From: JBBDIX01 sp040880235
Lineage (GTDB): Bacteria; Actinomycetota; Nitriliruptoria; Nitriliruptorales; Nitriliruptoraceae
Length of the DNA: 45,446 nt
Assembly: GCA_040880235.1 (NCBI GenBank)
Contig: JBBDIX010000012.1
Span: forward strand, 1 to 45,446
Reading direction: 5' to 3'
Shown here: positions 39,070 to 45,446 of the stretch, one piece after another
Layout: each line of letters starts with the position of its first letter
Numbering within the stretch: position 1 is the stretch's first letter
Program-made: the position numbers and the translations under genes
The notes under the pieces: model-generated
What the model was told of the DNA's origin: nothing
Databases searched by the model: none
What the model saw: only the letters and a program-made list of their open reading frames with translations

Positions 39070-39545
39070 CCACCTCCGCCCGTGCGGGGCCGGTCGCGCA
39101 GTTCGACGAGCACCTGATGCGCGTCCTCGAGGCGAACGGCGAGCGCGTCGACCTGTGCGCGCAGGCGTTCGCCGGCCTCGACGGCCTGCGCGTGTCGATC
39201 GATGGCCGCTCGCGCGAGTTCTTCACGATGATCGGCATCGGCGCGACTCAGCGCACGATCACGGTCGGCCTGCCGTGTCTGGGCCAGCAGGATGAGCGGT
39301 GCCGCGTACGCCGCCTGCAGGGAGAACACCAGGTTCAGCAGGATGAACGGGTAGGGATCCCATCGCCGCGTGAAGGCGATCGCGTTGACCGTGATCCACG
39401 CGATCACGACCACGGTCTGCCCGATCAGGAACGCCGGCGTCCCGAACAGGCGCGCGAACCGTTCGGCGTACCTGCCGAATGACCCGTACCCGAACGGTCC
39501 GTGCGTCCGGTGCAGTCGATCGATGTAGGTGTGGTGGGCGGTCAT
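39066..39545 (-). CDS. DUF1003 membrane protein
   Basis: The protein (159 residues from ATG at 39543-39545) has the DUF1003 core GTPAFLIGQTVVVIAWITVNAIAF, then a second helix PFILLNLVFSLQAAYAAPLIL with the family's conserved Trp/Asp-Pro-Tyr (WDPYPFILL). The C-terminal half is a coiled coil (LARAAIDRHAQAVEAGERLRAQVDAL). Upstream the frame is open, but the chosen ATG fits the domain. Family function is unknown; it is predicted to be an inner-membrane protein with a cytoplasmic helical tail. It converges with the 95-residue gene. Confidence 0.85.
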   Translation of the reverse strand: MTAHHTYIDRLHRTHGPFGYGSFGRYAERFARLFGTPAFLIGQTVVVIAWITVNAIAFTRRWDPYPFILLNLVFSLQAAYAAPLILLAQTRQADRDRALSRADADHREELARAAIDRHAQAVEAGERLRAQVDALAVRLEDAHQVLVELRDRPRTGGGG

Positions 39546-39708
39546 CGTCTGCCTCCGCGAGACGCGGTGGAGCGTCGATCCACCGCAGGCCTCCATTCGA
39601 CCACTCGCCCGGGTGGGGTGCACGGTCATGTCGGCCAGTAGTGTCCCGCGTGGGTCGAACACGCCCGCAGCGACACGTCGGTCCCATCACCGAACCTGGA
39701 GAGCGTCG

Positions 39709-40353
39709 GTGTCACACGCACCCGAACTCGAACTGTTCCACCCGAACCGCACGGCCCTGATCGTCGTGGATGTGCAGAACGACTACTGCGACCCCGCCGG
39801 CCACTTCGCCCAGACGGGTCGGGCGGGCGACGGCGCTGCGGCAGCCATCGACCAGATCGAGACACTGCTGCCCGTGGCGCGCTCGGCGGAGATTCCTGTC
39901 GTCTTCACCCGCAACGTGTACGACGAACCGTTCCTGTCTCCGGCGATCCTTGCCCGGCGGCGCCTCAAGGGCCAACCCGGCGAGTTCTGCATCGACGGGA
40001 CCTGGGGGGCGGACTTCCACCGGGTCGCGCCCGGCCCGGTCGACTACGTGGTGAACAAGCACCGCTACGGGTCCTTCACCGGCACCAACCTCGGCACGAT
40101 CCTGCGTTCACGATCGGTGGACAGCCTCGTGCTGTGCGGGGTCAAGACCAACGTCTGCGTGGAGACCACCGCACGCGAGGGCTACATGCTCGACCAGAAC
40201 GTGCTGGTCCTGTCGGATGCCACGGCGACCGACAGTGAGGACCTGCAGGCCTCGACGCTGGAGAACATGCGCCGCTACTTCGGCTACGTCGCCACGACCG
40301 CAGAGATCGCGGACTTCTGGCGGGAGGCGTCGGCGGCCAACTCGCCCGCCTGA
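39709..40353 (+). CDS. Isochorismatase-family cysteine hydrolase
   Basis: A 214-residue hydrolase with the family triad: Asp in LIVVDVQNDYCDP, Lys in VNKHRYGSF, and Cys in LCGVKTNVCVETTAREGY, followed by VLVLSDATATDSEDLQA. The overall sequence resembles amidohydrolases such as RutB or biuret hydrolase, so it probably cleaves a small amide or ureide; the exact substrate cannot be read. The start is GTG at 39709 with GGAGAG about 5 bases upstream. It stands alone on this strand and converges with the VOC gene. Confidence 0.87.
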   Translation: MSHAPELELFHPNRTALIVVDVQNDYCDPAGHFAQTGRAGDGAAAAIDQIETLLPVARSAEIPVVFTRNVYDEPFLSPAILARRRLKGQPGEFCIDGTWGADFHRVAPGPVDYVVNKHRYGSFTGTNLGTILRSRSVDSLVLCGVKTNVCVETTAREGYMLDQNVLVLSDATATDSEDLQASTLENMRRYFGYVATTAEIADFWREASAANSPA

Positions 40354-40431
40354 CCCCTCGCGACCGACTCGACACCGGCGCGAGCCCGTCGATCGACGTT
40401 CATGACCATGCCGACGGCACAGCGGTCAGGT

Positions 40432-40818
40432 TCAGGTGAACAGCGTCAACTGCACACCGTCCGCGTCGACCAGCCGGCTGTTTCGTGACCCCCACGGTGT
40501 GGGCCGAGGAGACGCGACGAGTTCGAGCCCTGCCTCCGTGAGCGCGTCGGTGGTCGCGTCGACGTCGGCCGTGCGCAGGGCAACGCGCAGGGTTCCGGCC
40601 ACGCGTCGACCGACCTCCACCTCGTCGATGTGCACGGCATGTTCGACGTCGCTCAGTTCCACGGTCGCCCGTCCGGCGTCGAGCAGCACGACTCGGCCCG
40701 GAGGCTCGAACTCGGCGACCTGTCGGAGCCCGAGCACGTCGCGGTAGACGTGGAGCGCCGCCTCGAAGTCGTCGACGGTGACGACCAGTCGCAGTTCGGT
40801 CACGTTGTCGTCGCTCAC
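40432..40818 (-). CDS. VOC (glyoxalase/dioxygenase fold) family protein
   Basis: A 128-residue single-module-pair VOC protein with paired beta-alpha-beta-beta-beta units: TELRLVVTVDDFEAALHVYRDVLGL, VVLLDAGRATVELSD, LRVALRTADVDATTDAL, and SRNSRLVDADGVQLTLF. Metal-ligand positions are not clear. I chose GTG at 40816-40818 because GGAG lies shortly upstream. Function unknown; VOC members include glyoxalases and antibiotic-binding proteins. Confidence 0.82.
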   Translation of the reverse strand: MSDDNVTELRLVVTVDDFEAALHVYRDVLGLRQVAEFEPPGRVVLLDAGRATVELSDVEHAVHIDEVEVGRRVAGTLRVALRTADVDATTDALTEAGLELVASPRPTPWGSRNSRLVDADGVQLTLFT

Positions 40819-40898
40819 CGGCCATCTCCTCGTCCCGTCGCGATCGTCGCACACGACGAGGACACGCGCCCGTCGCTGTCGACCCCATCAGGCGACGC

Positions 40899-41837
40899 TC
40901 ACCCGGGCTCGCCGTCGACACGATCGTCGTCGGGTCGGCCTGCGCGTTCCACGGACGTCACGAACGCGACGACGCGGCGCATGACCGCCTCGTCGTCGAC
41001 GATCCGCCGGTGGCCGAGACCCTCGGTCTCCATCAGTCGGGCGTTTGGCCAGGTGGCCGCCAGTGCACGCGCCGAGGCGATCGGCGCCTGCCGGTCGTCG
41101 GGATCGTGGACGACCAGCGCGGGCATGTCGAACGAGACCGCGCGGCGGTCGAGGACGAGTTCTTCCCACAGTGTCGGGCCGTAGCGTCGTTCGATGTGGC
41201 GCCGCAGCGCCCTTGCGGCCCGGTCGGGCAGGGAGACGCGGGCGACGAACGTGTCGACGGCATCCGCGAGCCGAACCACGGGAGCGAGCAGTGCCGCGGC
41301 GTCGACGCGCAACCCGTCGGCCAGCGCGATCATCGTCGCGAACGCGCCGAGCGAGTGGCTCACCACGACCCGCGCATCGCAGTGCTCTGCGACGTGACGG
41401 ATCACCTGCGCGACCTGCAGACCGTCGGTGCGCACACCGCGACTCGAGCCGTGCGCCGGCAGTTCGCACACCACGGCGCGCCATCCCTGCTCGCCCAGCT
41501 CCCGCGCGAGCGGCCCGAACGTGCGGGCGTCGTCGCTCCAGCCGTGGACGAGCAGCGCGGTCGGCCCCTCCCCCACGGCCCACAGGTGCACCCTCTGTGT
41601 GCGGGTCACCCCCCGGTCACGACGGAACACCGACACGTCCACGACCTCGAGCGGCACGAGGCCTGCGGTGCGACCCGTTGCCGTCGGCCGGTTGACCCGA
41701 CGACGCGCACCGAACTGCCAGGGAATCGTCCACAGGACCGCAGCCAGACGTCCAGCGACCCGCGACGACACCGGGGACGCCACGCGCGTGCCGAACCACA
41801 GCAGCCAGGCCGCGATCCGTGACCGACGGGTCCACAT
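40899..41837 (-). CDS. Alpha/beta hydrolase
   Basis: A 312-residue serine hydrolase: oxyanion segment LLVHGWSDDARTFGPLA, nucleophile elbow VVSHSLGAFATM (S-x-S-x-G form with Ser after His), acid HDPDDRQAP and His GLGHRRI. The N-terminus has a hydrophobic stretch (IAAWLLWFGTRVASP) that could attach it to the membrane. The substrate is unknown. The gene stops 81 bases downstream of the VOC gene's start codon in the transcription direction, so the two may form an operon with the hydrolase upstream. The start is ATG at 41835-41837. Confidence 0.85.
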   Translation of the reverse strand: MWTRRSRIAAWLLWFGTRVASPVSSRVAGRLAAVLWTIPWQFGARRRVNRPTATGRTAGLVPLEVVDVSVFRRDRGVTRTQRVHLWAVGEGPTALLVHGWSDDARTFGPLARELGEQGWRAVVCELPAHGSSRGVRTDGLQVAQVIRHVAEHCDARVVVSHSLGAFATMIALADGLRVDAAALLAPVVRLADAVDTFVARVSLPDRAARALRRHIERRYGPTLWEELVLDRRAVSFDMPALVVHDPDDRQAPIASARALAATWPNARLMETEGLGHRRIVDDEAVMRRVVAFVTSVERAGRPDDDRVDGEPG

Positions 41838-42123
41838 CCACGCACCCCGATCCGCGGGCAGGCTCGTCCCTGCACTCGCTGGCCCACAGCGAACCAGACC
41901 GAGGCACGGTAGGACGCTCGGAGCCTGCGCGACGACAGACCACCCGGGCGGAGCGGAGGCATCCAGGCGTCAAGGTGAACCGAATGCTCTCCACGCCCGT
42001 ATACCGCTGAGCAGGACGACTCGATCGCGTGGTTCTCGCACGAATCCGCGCGCGAGTCGCCCACCCGTTGTGGCGGTACTCGACGTGAACGCCGGCGCTG
42101 CCCCGATCTGCAAGGAGGAAGAG
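41838..42123. other. Divergent spacer of 286 bases
   Basis: The space between the hydrolase and CHRD genes should hold both promoters. On the plus strand GTATACC near 42000 could be a -10 box for CHRD, with GTGAACC 25 bases upstream as a poorly placed -35 (spacing 19). On the minus strand TACCGT (41911-41906) could serve the hydrolase. Nothing else was recognised. Confidence 0.35.
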
Positions 42124-42753
42124 ATGCAACGCACCTCGTCCCTGACCACCGTTGCACTGATCTGCGCCCTGCTCGTCGCACTCGCGGTGCCCGCGCTGGC
42201 GCAGGAACGAACCTTCACCTCACCGCTGTCCGGGGACGAGGAGGTCCCACCGGTCGACACCGACGCAAGCGGCTCCGCCCAGTACGTGCTCAGCGAGGAC
42301 GGCACACAGATCTCGTTCACCGTCGAGGTCGAGAACCTCGAGGACGCCACCATGGCGCACATCCACCTCGGTGCGGCGGGCGAGAATGGACCGCCCGTCG
42401 TGTGGCTGCACACTCAGGATCAGGCACCCGAGCTCGTCGCGGGCGTGACCACGGGCACCCTCGCGTCCGGCACGTTCGCCGCGGACGCCCTCGTCGGCCC
42501 GCTCGAGGGCGGCACGCTCGAGGATCTGGTCGACGAGATGGCTGCAGGCAACACGTACACGAACGTGCACACCCAGGAGTTCGGGTCCGGCGAGATCCGG
42601 GGCCAGATCGCCGAGCGACCCAGTCGCATCGACACCGGGGGCGGCGGGACCGCAGGCTCCTCAGGGCTCGCGACCCTCGCGCTCGGTGTCGCGATGATCA
42701 TGGCCGTGGTCGGCGTCGCAGGCGTGGCTGTTCGCCGTCGCGGCAACCCATGA
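42124..42753 (+). CDS. Secreted CHRD-domain protein with wall-anchor-like tail
   Basis: A 209-residue protein with a signal peptide (MQRTSSLTTVALICALLVAL, cleavage after ALAQ-like), a CHRD domain (FTSPLSGDEEVPPVDTDASGSA, AHIHLGAAGENGPPVVWL, TYTNVHTQEFGSGEIRGQI), then RIDTGGGGTAGSSG, a hydrophobic helix (LATLALGVAMIMAVVGVAGVAV) and RRRGNP. The tail has the plan of a sortase sorting signal, xxxTG, helix and Arg cluster, but not a standard LPxTG. CHRD domains occur in extracellular proteins and chordin; function in bacteria is unclear. AGGAGG precedes the ATG ideally. A sortase remnant follows. Confidence 0.85.
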   Translation: MQRTSSLTTVALICALLVALAVPALAQERTFTSPLSGDEEVPPVDTDASGSAQYVLSEDGTQISFTVEVENLEDATMAHIHLGAAGENGPPVVWLHTQDQAPELVAGVTTGTLASGTFAADALVGPLEGGTLEDLVDEMAAGNTYTNVHTQEFGSGEIRGQIAERPSRIDTGGGGTAGSSGLATLALGVAMIMAVVGVAGVAVRRRGNP

Positions 42754-42809
42754 GCCTCGGCTGACCGTGACGCACGCCGCCACGACGTCGGCCGCGGGCG
42801 AGAGGCCAC

Positions 42810-42819
42810 NNNNNNNNNN
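42810..42819. other. Assembly gap of 10 N
   Basis: Ten N within the sortase remnant, directly before a strong hairpin (42820-42845) that may have stopped sequencing or assembly. Confidence 0.99.
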
Positions 42820-42845
42820 TCGCAGGCCGGGACTCCAGCCTGCGA
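42820..42845. repeat. 8-bp inverted repeat next to the gap
   Basis: TCGCAGGC and GCCTGCGA pair perfectly around a 10-nt loop (42820-42827 with 42838-42845). It might terminate the CHRD transcript, but there is no T-tract, and it may just be what caused the gap. Confidence 0.5.
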
Positions 42846-43157
42846 CGTGGGCCTCCGCCGTGCTGGTGGTGACGGTCGTCACCTGCACGCAGCCGGCGAA
42901 ATCCGAGCCCGACGGCTCGACGGTGACCTTCGTCATCGAGGGCGTCGAGCAGCATCCCAAGGACGAGCTGCCGGGCGGGCAGGTCTGGGCGGCCTCCGAC
43001 GAGCCTCGGCTGACGCTGATCACCTGCGGCGGAGTGTTCGACCGAACGACCGGCCACTACACCGACAACGCCATCGTGTACACGACGCTCGCACGGTGAC
43101 GGCAGACGCCGTCGACGCGCAAGGACCTGTCACCATTCCTCCTGTCCCTCTGCACGA

Positions 43158-45332
43158 TCAGGCAGGTTCTCCGTCGCCCGCATCGCTGGTATCGCCGGTA
43201 TCGCCGGCATCGCCGTCCCCACTGTCGTCCCCGCCATCGTCCCCGTCGTCGTCCCCGGAGCCGCTGTCCCCTGGGTCACCGTCCCCATCGTCGGCCTCCC
43301 CGCCGTCCCCGGAGTCACCGCCCCCACTGTCGTCCCCGCCATCGTCCCCGTCGTCGTCCGCCCCGTCCTCGTCACCCCCGGTGTCGTCGGCCTCCGGTGG
43401 AGGGACCGGGGCGATCCTGACCGCCTCGCGCAACACCTCGAGTTCCGACAGGTCGGGAGCACTGAACTCCACGACCTCCAGACCCTCCACGGCTCTGCCC
43501 ATGTACTCCGCCCAGACCGGCGCAGCGAGTCCGCCGCCGGTCGCGTCGTCTGCCTCGATCGGCGAGTTGTCGAGGTTGCCCAGCCAGACCGCGGTCGACA
43601 GCTGGGGCACGTACCCCACGAACCAGACGTTGCGACCTTCATTGGTCGTACCGGTCTTCCCCGCAGCGGGTCGGCCGATGGCGGCGGCCTGCCCGGTTCC
43701 TCCCTCGATGACCCCACGCAAGGCGTCGGTCACCACACGCGCGACGTTGCGGTCGACCGTCTGCTCCGGCCGTGTGGGCGCCTCCCACAGCACCTCGCCG
43801 TCGCGACTCTCGATGCTGCTGACGAGTCGCGGCAGGGCGTGCCGACCGTCTGCGGCGTACGTGCCGAATGCGGAGGCCATCTCCAGGGCGGTGAAGTCAT
43901 TCTGACCCAGCGTCAGGCCGGCGTAGGACTCGAGCACCGGGCCGTCGTTGCGCTGCGTGGCAAAGGCCTCCTCCGACCTGTCGCGCGGCAGACCGGCACG
44001 ATGCGCGGCGCTGATCACCCGGTCTCGCCCGACCTGCTCCTGCATCTGCAGGTACACGGTGTTGATCGACGACAGCGTCGCCTGCTGCACGGTCCGGGCG
44101 CCAGATCCGGCGCCACCGAAGTTCGAGAACTCATGCCCGTCGATCTCGATCGTCGCGGGCGCATCGAACGTGGACTGCGGGGACCAGCCCGCTTCGACGA
44201 ACGCCTGGAGGGTGAACGCCTTGAACGAGGACCCGACCTGGCGGTGACTGACCAGGGCCGTGTTCAGCGGCTGCTCCATCACGTCGGGGCCCCCGACGAG
44301 CGCGAGGATGCCTCCGGTAGACGGATCGACGGTCACGATCGCGCCGGTGTCGGTGGGGCCATCGCTGATGGCTGCCGTCAGCACCTCCTGCGCGGCCGCC
44401 TGGAGCCGAGGATCGAGGTGGGTGTGAATCCGCAGTCCACGGAACAGTTCACCGTCGTCGAGGTCCGGATGACGCGCCAGCACGCGCCGTACGGCGTCGA
44501 AGTAGTAGCCGTTGGGACCGAGATCGATCGGGATACGGGCCATGACCGTCGGCAGCCCCTCCGCGACCAGTTCGTCGTGCTCGACCTGATCGATCCAGCC
44601 CTGCTCGAGCATCCCGGCGAGTGAGACACGCCGCCGGTCGTCGACACGGTCGGGATTCTCCGACGGATCGAGGTTCTCGGGCGACGCCAGCATCCCCGCG
44701 AGGGTCGCCGCCTCGTTGAGCGACAGCTCTGAGGCGGACCGGTCGAAGTACGACTGGGCGGCCGCGTCGACACCAGTCGCGCCACGCCCCCAGTACGAGG
44801 TGTTCAGGTAGAACTCGAGGATCTCGTCCTTCGAGTACGTCTGCTCGAGCCTGATCGCCAGTGCCACCTCCTCGACCTTGCGGCGGTAGGTGCGATCCGG
44901 CTTCAGCGCCGCATTCTTGATGTACTGCTGGGTGATCGTCGATCCGCCCTGCTCGACACTCCCCGCTCGGACGTTGGCGAACAGTGCGCGAACGATGCCC
45001 GAGACCGACACGCCGCGGTGGTCGTAGAAGTCACGATCCTCCACCGCCATGACGGCCTGCGGCACGTGGTCGGGCAGGCTGGTCAACGTCACGTCGGAAC
45101 GCAGCACGTCGGCGGAGAGCCCGCCCACCTCCTCGCCGTCGACGTCGAACAGCACCGACGCGTGATTGGCGATGTCATCCGGCAACAGCGGGGTCGAGGC
45201 AACCAGGTAGAAGCCGAGCAGACCGAACACGGCGAGCGCCACCGACGCCACCGACAGGGCCGCGACCATCACCCACCATCGCCACGAACGGGCACCGCGC
45301 GCGGTCTGCGGCGGGGCTGACCGCGCGCTCAC
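43158..45332 (-). CDS. Bifunctional penicillin-binding protein (class A)
   Basis: A 724-residue class A PBP that polymerises and crosslinks peptidoglycan. After a short cytoplasmic segment comes a transmembrane helix (about 20-46), the glycosyltransferase domain (VEDRDFYDHRGVS with catalytic Glu, QGGSTITQQYIKN, RKVEEVALAIRLE) and the transpeptidase domain with SSFK (Ser nucleophile), SSIN, and GKTGTT. The C-terminal 80 residues are almost only Asp, Gly and Ser, with a perfect 38-bp DNA repeat. The GT51 and PB domains are complete. The GTG or ATG start at 45330-45332 opens MSARSAPPQ. Confidence 0.94.
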   Translation of the reverse strand: MSARSAPPQTARGARSWRWWVMVAALSVASVALAVFGLLGFYLVASTPLLPDDIANHASVLFDVDGEEVGGLSADVLRSDVTLTSLPDHVPQAVMAVEDRDFYDHRGVSVSGIVRALFANVRAGSVEQGGSTITQQYIKNAALKPDRTYRRKVEEVALAIRLEQTYSKDEILEFYLNTSYWGRGATGVDAAAQSYFDRSASELSLNEAATLAGMLASPENLDPSENPDRVDDRRRVSLAGMLEQGWIDQVEHDELVAEGLPTVMARIPIDLGPNGYYFDAVRRVLARHPDLDDGELFRGLRIHTHLDPRLQAAAQEVLTAAISDGPTDTGAIVTVDPSTGGILALVGGPDVMEQPLNTALVSHRQVGSSFKAFTLQAFVEAGWSPQSTFDAPATIEIDGHEFSNFGGAGSGARTVQQATLSSINTVYLQMQEQVGRDRVISAAHRAGLPRDRSEEAFATQRNDGPVLESYAGLTLGQNDFTALEMASAFGTYAADGRHALPRLVSSIESRDGEVLWEAPTRPEQTVDRNVARVVTDALRGVIEGGTGQAAAIGRPAAGKTGTTNEGRNVWFVGYVPQLSTAVWLGNLDNSPIEADDATGGGLAAPVWAEYMGRAVEGLEVVEFSAPDLSELEVLREAVRIAPVPPPEADDTGGDEDGADDDGDDGGDDSGGGDSGDGGEADDGDGDPGDSGSGDDDGDDGGDDSGDGDAGDTGDTSDAGDGEPA
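43217..43359. repeat. 38-bp direct repeat in the PBP tail
   Basis: The bases 43217-43254 are identical to 43322-43359, 105 bases (35 codons) apart, inside the region coding the Asp/Gly/Ser-rich tail. This is likely from slippage or unequal crossing-over in a low-complexity region. Confidence 0.9.
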
Positions 45333-45446
45333 GGCGTGAGGCGACCGCGGCAGGCCGCCGTCACCGCCTGCGGTCGAGCGGTCGGAGACGCAGAGACGGG
45401 GATGGGTTCGACGGCGTCACCTCGGGGCGAGCGGCGCGTGATCGCG
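45333..45446. other. Unassigned 114 bases at the window end
   Basis: I see no gene or recognisable site; it should contain the start of the PBP promoter. Confidence 0.5.

Larger units (their letters stand above)
42767..43099 (+). pseudogene. Decayed class E/F-type sortase (gap inside)
   Basis: The 3' part encodes the sortase C-terminus: DGSTVTFVIEGVEQHPKDELP, LTLITCGG with the catalytic Cys, and FDRTTGHYTDNAIVYTTL. The catalytic Arg expected about 12 residues after the Cys is Thr. Before it only a hydrophobic segment (WASAVLVVTVVTCTQPAKSEP) follows the gap, so about 100 residues including the catalytic His region (usually AGHVD) are missing. It begins GTG at 42767, 13 bases after the CHRD gene. 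A 10-N gap at 42810-42819 makes an assembly artefact possible, though the loss is 3' of the gap. Confidence 0.7.

Noticed and set aside
42752..43025. 14-base repeat (gagcctcggctgac) at 42752 and 43011 as recombination sites
   Set aside because: Short and within a coding motif; too weak to call an attachment or deletion site, though it could have aided the sortase loss.
1..45446. tRNA genes, CRISPR arrays, insertion sequences, prophage genes
   Set aside because: I looked for these and saw no convincing example in either strand.

Overview
This window comes from a GC-rich actinobacterial chromosome, a scaffold with three N-gaps (2306-2405, 5298-5307, 42810-42819). Evidence for this is the GC-rich codon use, frequent GTG starts, the gene order ffh-rpsP-khpA-rimM-trmD-rplS-lepB, the order fakA-recG-...-rsmD-coaD-sepIVA-DUF177-rpmF-rnc-(fpg)-smc-ftsY, and the pair cofC/gpsA...ddl. 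These orders match my memory of mycobacterial and other actinobacterial genomes. An F420 gene (cofC) and the succinylase route to meso-diaminopimelate fit the same assignment. I cannot name the genus; a deep-branching actinobacterial class is possible.

Region 1 (1-5107, mostly minus strand) holds protein targeting and ribosome maturation genes: ffh, rpsP (broken by a gap), khpA, rimM, trmD, rplS with its own promoter and a structured leader, and the start of lepB. A small translationally coupled pair (74-residue ORF plus a receiver-like protein) and a divergent GAF-ANTAR antiterminator gene follow. Region 2 (6023-21071, minus strand) is a long run from a FakA-like DAK2 protein through recG, a prolyl-oligopeptidase-family peptidase, rsmD, coaD, sepIVA-like, DUF177, rpmF, rnc, a catalytically altered Fpg-like protein, smc and ftsY. 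rpmB lies divergent at 21256.

Region 3 (21499-26631) has ddl, then an apparent two-gene insertion (a zinc-free MDR oxidoreductase and a Rid-family protein) flanked by direct repeats of the 3' end of a chloramphenicol-phosphotransferase-like gene, then that gene, gpsA and divergent cofC. Region 4 (26561-37481) holds a LapA-like membrane protein, a degenerate cold-shock-domain protein, an unrecognised protein, serB, a secreted beta-propeller, tyrA, and the lysine/DAP genes dapC, dapD and dapE with a DUF368 (PopT-like) undecaprenyl-phosphate transporter gene between them, and a ComB-family gene.

Region 5 (37459-45446) is accessory. Its main item is 38000-38785, a GrdB/PrdB-family gene interrupted by one in-frame TGA at a U-x-x-C position. 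A perfect 7-bp hairpin with a GGUCG loop starts 10 nt after the TGA, and the loop starts 18 nt after it. I read it as a selenoprotein that normal gene calling would split. A 95-residue protein of unknown function is translationally coupled behind it. DUF1003, isochorismatase-family, VOC and alpha/beta-hydrolase genes follow, then a CHRD-domain surface protein next to a decayed sortase, and a bifunctional penicillin-binding protein with an acidic repetitive tail.

Two themes recur. Many neighbouring genes overlap by GTGA, ATGA or TGATG, implying translational coupling. Many starts lie just behind TAnnnT -10 boxes, several close enough to suggest leaderless mRNAs. I saw no tRNA, rRNA, CRISPR array, transposase or integrase.
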